From: an uncultured Lachnospiraceae bacterium
Lineage (GTDB): Bacteria; Bacillota; Clostridia; Lachnospirales; Lachnospiraceae
Assembly: GCA_910587095.1 (NCBI GenBank)
Contig: CAJUMJ010000008.1
Span: forward strand, 1 to 44,758
Direction: 5' to 3'
Length of the DNA: 44,758 nucleotides
Positions 33,576-42,443 of the stretch are shown one piece after another (positions within the stretch are counted from its first letter, which is position 1; every line of letters starts with the position of its first letter). Under the pieces are notes generated by a model. That model saw only the letters and a list, made by a program, of their open reading frames with translations, searched no databases and was not told where the DNA came from. The position numbers were made by a program, and so were the translations under genes.

Positions 33576-36500
33576 ATGTCAGATATGAAACAGGAAGCGT
33601 ATCAACCTATGACATTTGACGCGATAAAGATCGGACTGGCGTCGCCCGAGAAGATCAGGGAATGGTCGAGGGGGGAAGTTACGAAGCCCGAAACGATCAA
33701 CTATAGAACCTTGAAGCCTGAGAAGGAAGGTCTGTTCTGCGAGAGGATATTTGGTCCGAGCAAGGACTGGGAATGTCACTGCGGCAAGTACAAGAAGATC
33801 AGGTATAAAGGCGTTGTCTGTGACCGCTGCGGTGTGGAGGTGACGAAGTCCAGCGTCCGCAGGGAACGGATGGGCCGCATCGAGTTGGCTGCCCCGGTAT
33901 CCCATATCTGGTATTTTAAGGGGATTCCGAGCCGGATGGGACTGATTCTCGATCTCTCCCCGAGAGTGCTCGAGAAAGTGTTATATTTCGCGTCCTATAT
34001 CGTGCTGGACGGCGGGGAGACGGATCTGGATTACAAGCAGGTGCTCTCGGAGAAGGAGTATCAGGAAGCCAGGGAAACCTGGGGGAACAGATTCCGCGTC
34101 GGCATGGGTGCTGAGGCGATCAAGGAGCTCTTGCAGGCGATTGATCTGGAGACTGAGGCTGCGGAGTTAAAAGAGGGACTCAAAGAGTCCACCGGACAGA
34201 AGCGTGCACGTATCATCAAGAGACTGGAGGTCGTGGAGGCTTTCAGGGAATCCGGGAACCAGCCGGAATGGATGGTCATGGATGTGATTCCGGTAATTCC
34301 GCCGGATCTGCGCCCTATGGTGCAGCTTGACGGCGGCCGTTTCGCGACCTCTGACCTGAACGATCTTTACAGAAGAATTATCAACAGAAATAACCGCCTG
34401 AAAAGGCTTTTGGAGCTTGGCGCTCCCGATATCATTGTCCGCAACGAGAAGCGTATGTTGCAGGAAGCGGTGGACGCGCTGATTGATAACGGCAGAAGAG
34501 GCAGACCCGTGACAGGGCCTGGCAACCGGGCGTTAAAGTCCCTCTCCGATATGCTGAAAGGTAAGTCCGGGCGGTTCCGTCAAAATCTGCTCGGTAAGCG
34601 TGTTGACTATTCCGGTCGTTCCGTTATCGTGGTCGGGCCGGAGCTCAAGATATACCAGTGTGGTCTGCCAAAGGAGATGGCGATCGAGCTGTTTAAACCT
34701 TTCGTGATGAAGGAGCTGGTATTTCGCGGCATTTCGCAGAACATCAAGGCGGCGAAAAAGCTCGTGGAGAGACTGGACACCCAGGTTTGGGATGTGCTCG
34801 AGGAAGTGATCAAGGAGCACCCTGTGATGTTGAACCGTGCGCCTACGCTGCACAGACTCGGTATCCAGGCATTCGAGCCGATTCTCGTGGAAGGTAAGGC
34901 GATCAAGCTTCACCCGCTTGTGTGTACCGCGTTTAACGCCGATTTCGACGGTGACCAGATGGCGGTGCATCTGCCCCTTTCCGTGGAGGCGCAGGCGGAG
35001 TGCAGATTCCTTCTGCTCTCCCCGAACAACCTGTTAAAGCCCTCGGACGGCGGCCCTGTGGCAGTGCCTTCCCAGGATATGGTGCTCGGCATCTATTACC
35101 TGACGCAGGAAAGACCCGGCGCGCTCGGGGAAGGGAAGCATTTTAAGAATGTCAACGAGGCGATTCTCGCCTATGAGAATAAAGTTTGTACCCTCCATTC
35201 CAGAATCAGGGTGAGGGTGACCAAAAAGGGAGCCGACGGACAGGAAGTTTCCGGCAACGTGGAGTCTACGCTTGGCAGATTCCTCTTTAACGAGATCCTG
35301 CCTCAGGATCTTGGATACGTGGACAGAAGCGATCCGGAGAATCTGTTAAAGCTGGAAGTGGATTTCCATGTGGGCAAAAAGCAGTTAAAACAGATTCTTG
35401 AGAAAGTCATCAATATCCATGGCGCGGTTCGGACAGCGGAAGTGCTTGACTTGATTAAGTCGACAGGATACAAGTATTCTACCCAGGCGGCTATGACCGT
35501 TTCCATTTCCGATATGACGGTGCCTGCGAAGAAGGCGGAGATGCTTGAGGAGGCACAGGCCACCGTAGACAAGATTTCCGTGAACTTCAGGAGGGGCCTG
35601 ATCACGGAGGAGGAGAGATACCGTGCCGTTGTGGAGACGTGGAACGACACCGACAAGGAGCTTACGGAGGTGCTGCTTTCCGGTCTTGACAAATACAATA
35701 ATATTTATATGATGGCGGACTCCGGCGCCCGCGGTTCCAACCAGCAGATCAAACAGCTTGCCGGAATGCGCGGCTTGATGGCGGATACGATGGGACGTAC
35801 CATCGAGCTGCCCATCAAATCCAATTTCCGTGAAGGACTGGATGTGTTGGAATACTTTATGTCGGCGCACGGCGCACGTAAGGGGTTGTCCGATACCGCC
35901 CTGCGTACTGCCGATTCGGGTTATCTGACCAGACGAATGGTCGATGTATCCCAGGAACTTATCATCCGCGAGATGGACTGCTGCGAGGGAAAAGAGGAAA
36001 TTCCCGGCATGGTAGTCAAGGCGTTTATGGACGGCAAGGAGACGATCGAGGGATTAAAAGACCGGATTACGGGGCGTTTTTCCTGTGAGGATATCAAAGA
36101 CAAAAACGGCCGGATGATTGTGAAGAGAAACCACATGATCACACCTGCCCGCGCGGAGAAAATTTTGACGGTAGGCGTGAACGAGAAAGGTGAGCCGGTG
36201 GAGGAGGTCAAGATCCGCACGATCTTAACCTGCCGTTCCCATGTAGGTATCTGCGCGAAGTGCTACGGCGCGAACATGGCGACGGGAGAGCCGGTGCAGG
36301 TCGGTGAGGCCGTAGGTATCATCGCAGCGCAGTCCATCGGTGAACCCGGTACACAGCTTACCATGCGTACCTTCCACGCCGGCGGTGTGGCAGGTGACGA
36401 TATCACACAGGGTCTTCCCCGTGTGGAGGAGCTTTTTGAGGCGCGTAAGCCGAAAGGACTGGCGATCATCGCGGAGTTTGGCGGCGTAGCGGTCATTAAG

Positions 36501-37331
36501 GATACAAAGAAAAAGAGAGAGATCATTGTCACCAACAACGAGACGGGAGAGTCTAAGACTTATTTGATTCCGTACGGTTCCAGAATTAAGGTGCTTGACG
36601 GCACGACGCTGGAGGCCGGTGACGAGCTGACAGAGGGAAGCGTCAATCCACATGATCTTTTAAAGATTAAGGGCATACGGGCCGTACAGGATTACATGCT
36701 CCGAGAGGTACAAAGAGTATACCGCCTGCAGGGTGTGGATATCTCCGATAAGCATATCGAAGTGATTGTGCGCCAGATGCTGAAGAAAGTGCGGATCGAG
36801 AACAGCGGCGACACGGATTTCCTGCCAGGTACGTTGGTGGATGTTCTGGATTATGAGGACATGAACGAGGAACTGTTTAAGGATGGCAAGGAGCCGGCGG
36901 AAGGCAAACAGATTTTGCTCGGTATCACCAAAGCGGCGCTTGCGACCGATTCCTTCCTGTCGGCGGCGTCCTTCCAGGAGACAACCAAAGTTCTGACGGA
37001 GGCGGCCATCAAGGGTAAGGTTGACTCCCTGATCGGTTTGAAGGAGAATGTAATTATCGGTAAGCTGATTCCCGCTGGTACAGGTATGAGACGCTACCGT
37101 GATATCAGGCTGAGTACGGATGAAAATCTTTTGAGCCGCCTGCAGATGGAGGATGAGATTTCATTTGACGACGGTGCTCTTGAGGATGATGACGCGGAAC
37201 TTCCCGAGGATATGGAAGAGCTTGAGGAGCTTGAAGATATCGACGACGATTTTGAGGACGATGATGAGATGGACGCGGAAGAACTCGATGAACTTGACGA
37301 GGCTGAGCTGGAGCCCGAGGTAGTGGAGTAA
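33576..37331 (+). CDS. rpoC: RNA polymerase beta-prime subunit
   Basis: The 1251-residue subunit holds the active-site Mg2+ loop NADFDGDQMAVH. The N-terminal zinc site is CHCGKYKKIRYKGVVCDRCG; the second zinc site is TCRSHVGICAKCYG. The bridge/trigger region includes GARGSNQQIKQLAGMRGLM and QSIGEPGTQLTMRTFHAGG. It ends in a long, almost purely acidic tail (Asp/Glu/Leu, about 55 residues), found in some Clostridia. ATG 33576 follows GGAGGGTAATGCAGG. It has no strong terminator of its own apart from the inverted repeat around the rpsL promoter. Confidence 0.97.
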   Translation: MSDMKQEAYQPMTFDAIKIGLASPEKIREWSRGEVTKPETINYRTLKPEKEGLFCERIFGPSKDWECHCGKYKKIRYKGVVCDRCGVEVTKSSVRRERMGRIELAAPVSHIWYFKGIPSRMGLILDLSPRVLEKVLYFASYIVLDGGETDLDYKQVLSEKEYQEARETWGNRFRVGMGAEAIKELLQAIDLETEAAELKEGLKESTGQKRARIIKRLEVVEAFRESGNQPEWMVMDVIPVIPPDLRPMVQLDGGRFATSDLNDLYRRIINRNNRLKRLLELGAPDIIVRNEKRMLQEAVDALIDNGRRGRPVTGPGNRALKSLSDMLKGKSGRFRQNLLGKRVDYSGRSVIVVGPELKIYQCGLPKEMAIELFKPFVMKELVFRGISQNIKAAKKLVERLDTQVWDVLEEVIKEHPVMLNRAPTLHRLGIQAFEPILVEGKAIKLHPLVCTAFNADFDGDQMAVHLPLSVEAQAECRFLLLSPNNLLKPSDGGPVAVPSQDMVLGIYYLTQERPGALGEGKHFKNVNEAILAYENKVCTLHSRIRVRVTKKGADGQEVSGNVESTLGRFLFNEILPQDLGYVDRSDPENLLKLEVDFHVGKKQLKQILEKVINIHGAVRTAEVLDLIKSTGYKYSTQAAMTVSISDMTVPAKKAEMLEEAQATVDKISVNFRRGLITEEERYRAVVETWNDTDKELTEVLLSGLDKYNNIYMMADSGARGSNQQIKQLAGMRGLMADTMGRTIELPIKSNFREGLDVLEYFMSAHGARKGLSDTALRTADSGYLTRRMVDVSQELIIREMDCCEGKEEIPGMVVKAFMDGKETIEGLKDRITGRFSCEDIKDKNGRMIVKRNHMITPARAEKILTVGVNEKGEPVEEVKIRTILTCRSHVGICAKCYGANMATGEPVQVGEAVGIIAAQSIGEPGTQLTMRTFHAGGVAGDDITQGLPRVEELFEARKPKGLAIIAEFGGVAVIKDTKKKREIIVTNNETGESKTYLIPYGSRIKVLDGTTLEAGDELTEGSVNPHDLLKIKGIRAVQDYMLREVQRVYRLQGVDISDKHIEVIVRQMLKKVRIENSGDTDFLPGTLVDVLDYEDMNEELFKDGKEPAEGKQILLGITKAALATDSFLSAASFQETTKVLTEAAIKGKVDSLIGLKENVIIGKLIPAGTGMRRYRDIRLSTDENLLSRLQMEDEISFDDGALEDDDAELPEDMEELEELEDIDDDFEDDDEMDAEELDELDEAELEPEVVE

Positions 37332-37412
37332 GTCGGACGGCAGGTCAAAGCGACTACAATTTACACCTGCGCCGAATTCCGTATACAACGGAAAATCATA
37401 TTTTAAAAAAAC

Positions 37413-37441
37413 TTGACAACGCATTCATGGGTAAGTATACT
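37413..37441 (+). promoter_or_regulatory. Promoter of the rpsL (str) operon
   Basis: TTGACA (37413-37418), 17 bases, TATACT (37436-37441). Confidence 0.75.
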
Positions 37442-37472
37442 AAATAAGTGTGCACATGAATGCGTTTTCTTT
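37418..37472 (+). terminator. 12-bp inverted repeat around the rpsL promoter; likely rpoC terminator
   Basis: AACGCATTCATG (37418-37429) pairs perfectly with CATGAATGCGTT (37455-37466), followed by TTCTTTTTG. The loop contains the rpsL -10. It reads as the rpoBC terminator overlapping the next promoter, or as an operator. Confidence 0.65.
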
Positions 37473-37525
37473 TTGTGTGCGCAAAACGTAAAGCTACATT
37501 TTTATTCCAACAGGAGGTGAAAAGA

Positions 37526-37945
37526 ATGCCAACATTTAACCAGTTAGTCAGAAAGGGACGTCAGACATCCGTCAAGAAGTCCACGGCGCCTGCTTTGTTA
37601 AAGGGTTACAACTCCCTTCACAAGGCTGCTACCGAAACCGCTTCTCCGCAGAAGAGAGGTGTCTGCACCGCTGTCAAGACAGCTACCCCGAAAAAGCCTA
37701 ACTCAGCGCTCAGAAAGATCGCCAGAGTACGTCTTTCCAACGGAATTGAGGTGACAAGCTACATTCCCGGTGAAGGCCATAATCTGCAGGAGCATAGCGT
37801 AGTCCTGATCCGTGGCGGAAGAGTCAAGGACTTGCCCGGTACCAGATACCACATTATCAGAGGTACGTTGGATACCGCGGGAGTCGCGAACAGAAGACAG
37901 GCTCGTTCCAAGTACGGCGCTAAGAGACCTAAAGCAGGGAAGTAA
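37526..37945 (+). CDS. rpsL: 30S ribosomal protein S12
   Basis: The 139-residue decoding-site protein. It starts MPTFNQLVRKGRQTSVKKST. The streptomycin loop residues are wild type: Lys in TPKKPNSALRK and Lys in GGRVKDLPG. The length fits the family. ATG 37526 after AGGAGG. It is followed by a long structured spacer before rpsG, instead of the short gap common in other bacteria. Confidence 0.97.
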   Translation: MPTFNQLVRKGRQTSVKKSTAPALLKGYNSLHKAATETASPQKRGVCTAVKTATPKKPNSALRKIARVRLSNGIEVTSYIPGEGHNLQEHSVVLIRGGRVKDLPGTRYHIIRGTLDTAGVANRRQARSKYGAKRPKAGK

Positions 37946-37947
37946 AC

Positions 37948-38238
37948 GTAGTAATTTGCTACGCAAATAACTACCAGATCTGCACAGCGGATTTGTGAAT
38001 GAAGTGTTTTAGGTTGAGAGGTGCATCAGTACCACAAACAGAACTAATTTAGTGTTGGGATTCTTATCTATATATTGATGTGGGAAAATTTTTCCCCATA
38101 CAATTGTAATAGAAGAAATACCGCACGGACACATTGAATTAGAGGACACATGTGAGTACCTGAGAATTATTCCCGCGAGCAGCGTTTGACGATTGCCGCG
38201 AGGGTGAAATAGCCGCAGCTTGCTGTGGGGTATTTCAC
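37948..38238 (+). promoter_or_regulatory. Structured rpsL-rpsG spacer, candidate leader
   Basis: The spacer of about 320 bases has no gene. It starts with the hairpin GTAGTAATTTGC/GCAAATAACTAC (37948-37974) right after the rpsL stop. It ends with two tandem hairpins: CGCG-GCA-CGT/ACG-TGC-CGCG (38174-38200), then GTGAAATA...CAGC-TT-GCTG...TATTTCAC (38204-38238), which stops 15 bases before the rpsG ribosome binding site. An S7 autoregulatory role is a guess by analogy with the E. coli str operon. Confidence 0.5.
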
Positions 38239-38268
38239 TAATCATTTATGAATAAGGAGGGAAGTATC

Positions 38269-38739
38269 GTGCCACGTAAAGGACATATTCCGAAGAGAGA
38301 TGTATTAGCAGATCCTTTATACAATAACAAGGTTGTGACCAAGCTTATCAACAACATCATGCTGGACGGTAAGAAGGGCGTAGCGCAGAAGATTGTATAT
38401 GGGGCGTTTGCAAAGGTGGAGGAGAAAGCCGGAAAACCGGCTATCGACGTCTTCGAGGAGGCTATGAACAATATCATGCCGCTTCTGGAGGTAAAGGCGA
38501 GACGTATCGGCGGCGCAACATACCAGGTGCCGATCGAGGTTCGTCCCGACAGACGTCAGGCGTTAGCGCTGCGCTGGCTTGTTATGTTCTCCCGCAAGAG
38601 AGGCGAGAAGACCATGGAGCAGAGACTTGCAAACGAGATTCTGGACGCTGCGAACAATACAGGCGCTGCGGTTAAGAGAAAAGAAGATATGCACAAGATG
38701 GCAGAGGCAAACAAGGCTTTTGCGCACTATCGCTTTTAA
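38269..38739 (+). CDS. rpsG: 30S ribosomal protein S7
   Basis: The 156-residue primary 16S-binding protein of the small-subunit head. It starts PRKGHIPKRDVLADPLYNNK and contains NNIMLDGKKGVAQKIVYGAF, VPIEVRPDRRQALALRWLV and KREDMHKMAEANKAFAHYRF-type text at the end. It uses a GTG start at 38269 after AAGGAGGG; an in-frame ATG seven codons earlier has no ribosome binding site. It lies between rpsL and fusA in the normal str order. Confidence 0.97.
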   Translation: MPRKGHIPKRDVLADPLYNNKVVTKLINNIMLDGKKGVAQKIVYGAFAKVEEKAGKPAIDVFEEAMNNIMPLLEVKARRIGGATYQVPIEVRPDRRQALALRWLVMFSRKRGEKTMEQRLANEILDAANNTGAAVKRKEDMHKMAEANKAFAHYRF

Positions 38740-38741
38740 AA

Positions 38742-38801
38742 AGACAAAAAGATTTACTAAGCCAGCAAGAAACGCTGGCTGAGAAAATCTATCTTTTGTC
38801 T
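38742..38801 (+). other. Long hairpin between rpsG and fusA
   Basis: AGACAAAAAGATTT (38742-38755) pairs with AAATCT...TTTTGTCT (38785-38801), with the inner hairpin GCCAGC/GCTGGC (38761-38779). There is no terminating T tract. It may reduce read-through or protect the rpsL-rpsG mRNA. Confidence 0.6.
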
Positions 38802-38856
38802 GGAAGAAATCAAAGATTTCTCCGGTAGATTCGACAAAATATAGGAGGAGACAACC

Positions 38857-40974
38857 TTGGCTGGAAGAGAATATCCACTTGAGAGAACCAGAAATATAGG
38901 TATTATGGCTCATATCGATGCGGGTAAAACCACGTTGACAGAGCGTATCCTTTATTATACTGGCGTAAACTATAAGATCGGTGATACTCACGAAGGCACA
39001 GCTACCATGGACTGGATGGAGCAGGAGCAGGAGAGAGGCATCACGATCACATCAGCCGCTACCACATGCCATTGGACTCTGGAAGAGAACTGCAAACCCA
39101 AAGCCGGGGCATTGGAGCATCGTATCAATATCATTGATACTCCCGGTCACGTAGACTTCACAGTAGAAGTTGAGCGTTCACTCCGCGTACTTGATGGTGC
39201 CGTAGGCGTATTTTGTGCAAAGGGTGGTGTGGAGCCGCAGTCAGAAAACGTGTGGAGACAGGCTGACACCTACAACGTTCCGAGAATGGCGTTCATCAAT
39301 AAGATGGATATATTGGGCGCTAATTTCTACGGGGCGGTAGATCAGATCAGAAACAGATTAGGTAAAAATGCGATCATTCTTCAATTACCGATAGGTAAAG
39401 AGGATGACTTCAAGGGGATCATCGACTTATTTGAGATGAAGGCTTACATCTACAATGATGATAAGGGCGAGGACATCACCATCACGGAGATTCCGGCAGA
39501 TATGGCGGATGACGCTGCTCTCTATCATGACGAGCTGGTGGAAAAGGTCTGCGAGCTGGATGATGATCTGACGATGATCTATCTGGAGGGCGAGGAGCCT
39601 TCCGTAGAAGATATGAAGAAGGCGTTGCGCAAGGGCACTTGTGAGTGTACGGCGGTTCCCGTATGCTGCGGTTCCGCTTACAGAAACAAGGGCGTGCAGA
39701 AGCTCTTGGACGCTATTCTTGAGTATATGCCCGCGCCTACAGATATCGAGGCAATCAAGGGCACCGATATGGAAGGCAATGAGGTTGTGAGACATTCCTC
39801 CGATGAGGAGCCTTTCTCTGCTCTTGCATTCAAGATTATGGCAGATCCCTTCGTGGGTAAGCTGGCATTCTTCCGCGTGTACTCCGGCACCTGCAACTCC
39901 GGTTCCTACGTGTACAATGCGACGAAGGATAAGAAGGAACGTATCGGACGTATCCTGCAGATGCACGCAAACAAGAGAGCAGAGCTTGACAAAGTGTATT
40001 CCGGTGATATTGCGGCTGCCGTAGGGTTTAAGTTTACCGCAACCGGTGATACTATTTGTGATGAACAGCATCCCGTTATCTTAGAGTCCATGGAATTCCC
40101 GGAGCCGGTTATCGAGCTGGCGATCGAGCCTAAGACCAAAGCCGGTCAGGGCAAGATGGGTGAAGCTCTTGCGAAGCTTGCGGAGGAAGACCCGACTTTC
40201 AAGGCACACACGGATCCGGAGACGGGTCAGACGATCATTGCGGGTATGGGCGAGCTGCATCTGGAGATTATCGTAGACAGATTACTGCGTGAGTTCAAAG
40301 TGGAGGCGAACGTGGGCGCACCTCAGGTTGCGTACAAAGAAACCTTTACCAAGCCTGTGGATCAGGACTACAAGTACGCGAAGCAGTCCGGTGGCCGTGG
40401 TCAGTACGGTCATTGTAAAGTTAAATTCGAGCCCATGGATCCGAACGGAGAGGAGACTTTCAAGTTCGAGACGTCCGTTGTCGGCGGTGCGATTCCGAAG
40501 GAATACATTCCGGCGGTCGGCGAAGGTATCGAGGAGGCTTCCAAGGCAGGTATCCTCGGCGGATTCCCGGTACTCGGTGTTCATGCCAATGTGTATGACG
40601 GTTCCTATCACGAGGTCGATTCCTCCGAGATGGCTTTCCACATTGCAGGTTCCATGTGCTTCAAGGAAGCTATGAAGAAAGCGAATCCCGTACTGCTTGA
40701 GCCTATCATGAAGGTGGAGGTTACGATGCCTGAGGAGTATATGGGTGACGTAATCGGCGATATCAATTCCCGCCGCGGACGGATTGAGGGTATGGAGGAT
40801 ATCGGCGGCGGCAAGATGGTGAAGGGTTATGTACCGCTTGCGGAGATGTTCGGTTATTCCACTGACTTACGTTCCAAGACACAGGGACGCGGAAACTATT
40901 CCATGTTCTTCGAGAAGTACGAGCAGGTGCCTAAGAGCGTACAGGAAAAAGTATTGGCGGCTAAGACGAAGTAG
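38857..40974 (+). CDS. fusA: Elongation factor G
   Basis: The 705-residue translocation GTPase. GTPase motifs are AHIDAGKTT (G1), RGITITSAATT (G2), DTPGHVDF (G3) and NKMD (G4). Domain IV contains GRGQYGHCKVKFEP, and domain V contains PEEYMGDVIGDINSRRGRIEGME. It starts at TTG 38857 after AGGAGGAG; the next codons, AGREYPLERTRNIGI, match EF-G N-termini. It probably shares the rpsL-rpsG transcript. tuf follows with its own promoter. Confidence 0.97.
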   Translation: MAGREYPLERTRNIGIMAHIDAGKTTLTERILYYTGVNYKIGDTHEGTATMDWMEQEQERGITITSAATTCHWTLEENCKPKAGALEHRINIIDTPGHVDFTVEVERSLRVLDGAVGVFCAKGGVEPQSENVWRQADTYNVPRMAFINKMDILGANFYGAVDQIRNRLGKNAIILQLPIGKEDDFKGIIDLFEMKAYIYNDDKGEDITITEIPADMADDAALYHDELVEKVCELDDDLTMIYLEGEEPSVEDMKKALRKGTCECTAVPVCCGSAYRNKGVQKLLDAILEYMPAPTDIEAIKGTDMEGNEVVRHSSDEEPFSALAFKIMADPFVGKLAFFRVYSGTCNSGSYVYNATKDKKERIGRILQMHANKRAELDKVYSGDIAAAVGFKFTATGDTICDEQHPVILESMEFPEPVIELAIEPKTKAGQGKMGEALAKLAEEDPTFKAHTDPETGQTIIAGMGELHLEIIVDRLLREFKVEANVGAPQVAYKETFTKPVDQDYKYAKQSGGRGQYGHCKVKFEPMDPNGEETFKFETSVVGGAIPKEYIPAVGEGIEEASKAGILGGFPVLGVHANVYDGSYHEVDSSEMAFHIAGSMCFKEAMKKANPVLLEPIMKVEVTMPEEYMGDVIGDINSRRGRIEGMEDIGGGKMVKGYVPLAEMFGYSTDLRSKTQGRGNYSMFFEKYEQVPKSVQEKVLAAKTK

Positions 40975-41086
40975 AATGGCTGTGTGGCTTTTCCTGAAAA
41001 AATATAAGACGTAAAGAGTAAATACGGTTGTGAAATCATTTAGGACAGGTTTATAAATGCTTCGCAATGGTTATAACAAATAATGC

Positions 41087-41115
41087 TTGAAAAACTTGGA
41101 AATCTTTAATATAAT
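41087..41115 (+). promoter_or_regulatory. Promoter of tuf
   Basis: TTGAAA (41087-41092), 17 bases, TATAAT (41110-41115), 75 bases before the ATG. Confidence 0.8.
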
Positions 41116-41190
41116 CAATGGTAGCGGATTCAATTTACCGGATGGTTATGGAAACAAGGACAGTAAATTAATTTAAGGAGGACTTTAGAA

Positions 41191-42378
41191 ATGGCTAAAG
41201 CTAAATTTGAGAGAAACAAACCCCATTGTAATATTGGCACCATTGGTCACGTTGACCATGGTAAAACAACTCTGACAGCAGCAATCACAAAGGTGCTTTC
41301 AGAGAGAGTTGCAGGTAACACGGCTACAGATTTCGAGAACATTGATAAGGCTCCCGAGGAGAGAGAGAGAGGTATCACCATCTCTACCGCTCACGTAGAG
41401 TATGAGACAGAGAAGAGACATTACGCACACGTTGACTGCCCTGGCCATGCTGACTACGTTAAGAACATGATCACCGGTGCTGCTCAGATGGACGGCGCTA
41501 TCCTCGTTGTAGCTGCTACCGACGGCGTTATGGCGCAGACAAAGGAGCACATCCTTCTGTCCCGTCAGGTAGGCGTGCCTTATATTGTTGTATTCATGAA
41601 CAAGTGCGATATGGTTGATGATCCCGAGCTGCTTGAGCTGGTTGAGATGGAGATCACTGAGCAGTTGGAGGAGTATGAGTTCACAGATTGCCCGATTATT
41701 CAGGGTTCTGCTCTGAAGGCTCTAGAAGATCCCAGCAGCGAGTGGGGCGACAAGATCATGGAGCTCATGAGCACTGTTGACGATTATATTCCGGATCCTC
41801 AGCGTGACACCGACAAGCCTTTCCTTATGCCTGTCGAGGATGTATTCTCCATTACAGGCCGTGGTACCGTTGCTACAGGTAGAGTAGAGCGTGGTACACT
41901 GCATATGTCTGATGAAGTGGAGATCATCGGTGTTAAAGAAGAGACTCAGAAGTCCGTTGTTACCGGTATCGAGATGTTCCGTAAGTTGCTTGACGAGGCT
42001 CAGGCAGGTGATAACATCGGTGTTCTGCTTCGTGGTATCCAGAGAACAGATATCGAGAGAGGACAGGTTCTTGCTAAACCCGGCACAGTTACCTGCCACA
42101 AGAAATTTACGGCTCAGGTATACGTACTGACCAAGGACGAGGGTGGTCGTCATACACCTTTCTTCAATAACTATCGTCCTCAGTTCTACTTCAGAACAAC
42201 CGATATCACAGGCGTATGTAATCTGCCTGAGGGCACAGAGATGTGCATGCCTGGTGATAACGTAGAGATGAGCATCGAGCTGATTCACCCGATCGCTATG
42301 GAGCAGGGTTTGACTTTCGCTATCCGTGAGGGTGGTAGAACTGTTGGATCTGGTCGTGTGGCTACTATCGTTGAGTAA
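41191..42378 (+). CDS. tuf: Elongation factor Tu
   Basis: The 395-residue GTPase that delivers aminoacyl-tRNA. It has GHVDHGKTTL (G1), RGITI (G2), DCPGHADYVKNMITGAAQMDGAILV (G3) and NKCDMVDD (G4). Domain II starts at FLMPVEDVFSITGRGTVATGRVERG, and domain III ends GGRTVGSGRVATIVE. ATG 41191 after AAGGAGG. The usual length and the strong promoter and terminator suit one of the cell's most abundant proteins. A mobile-element integrase lies right after its terminator. Confidence 0.98.
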   Translation: MAKAKFERNKPHCNIGTIGHVDHGKTTLTAAITKVLSERVAGNTATDFENIDKAPEERERGITISTAHVEYETEKRHYAHVDCPGHADYVKNMITGAAQMDGAILVVAATDGVMAQTKEHILLSRQVGVPYIVVFMNKCDMVDDPELLELVEMEITEQLEEYEFTDCPIIQGSALKALEDPSSEWGDKIMELMSTVDDYIPDPQRDTDKPFLMPVEDVFSITGRGTVATGRVERGTLHMSDEVEIIGVKEETQKSVVTGIEMFRKLLDEAQAGDNIGVLLRGIQRTDIERGQVLAKPGTVTCHKKFTAQVYVLTKDEGGRHTPFFNNYRPQFYFRTTDITGVCNLPEGTEMCMPGDNVEMSIELIHPIAMEQGLTFAIREGGRTVGSGRVATIVE

Positions 42379-42397
42379 CTAAGAAATACAGTAAAAT

Positions 42398-42428
42398 AGG
42401 GCGTTCCCATTATGGGTTCGCCCTTATA
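42398..42428 (+). terminator. Terminator of tuf
   Basis: GGGCG...CCCA-TTA-TGGG...CGCCC hairpin (42399-42423), then TTATATT. Confidence 0.85.
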
Positions 42429-42443
42429 TTATGCCTTGCGGTA

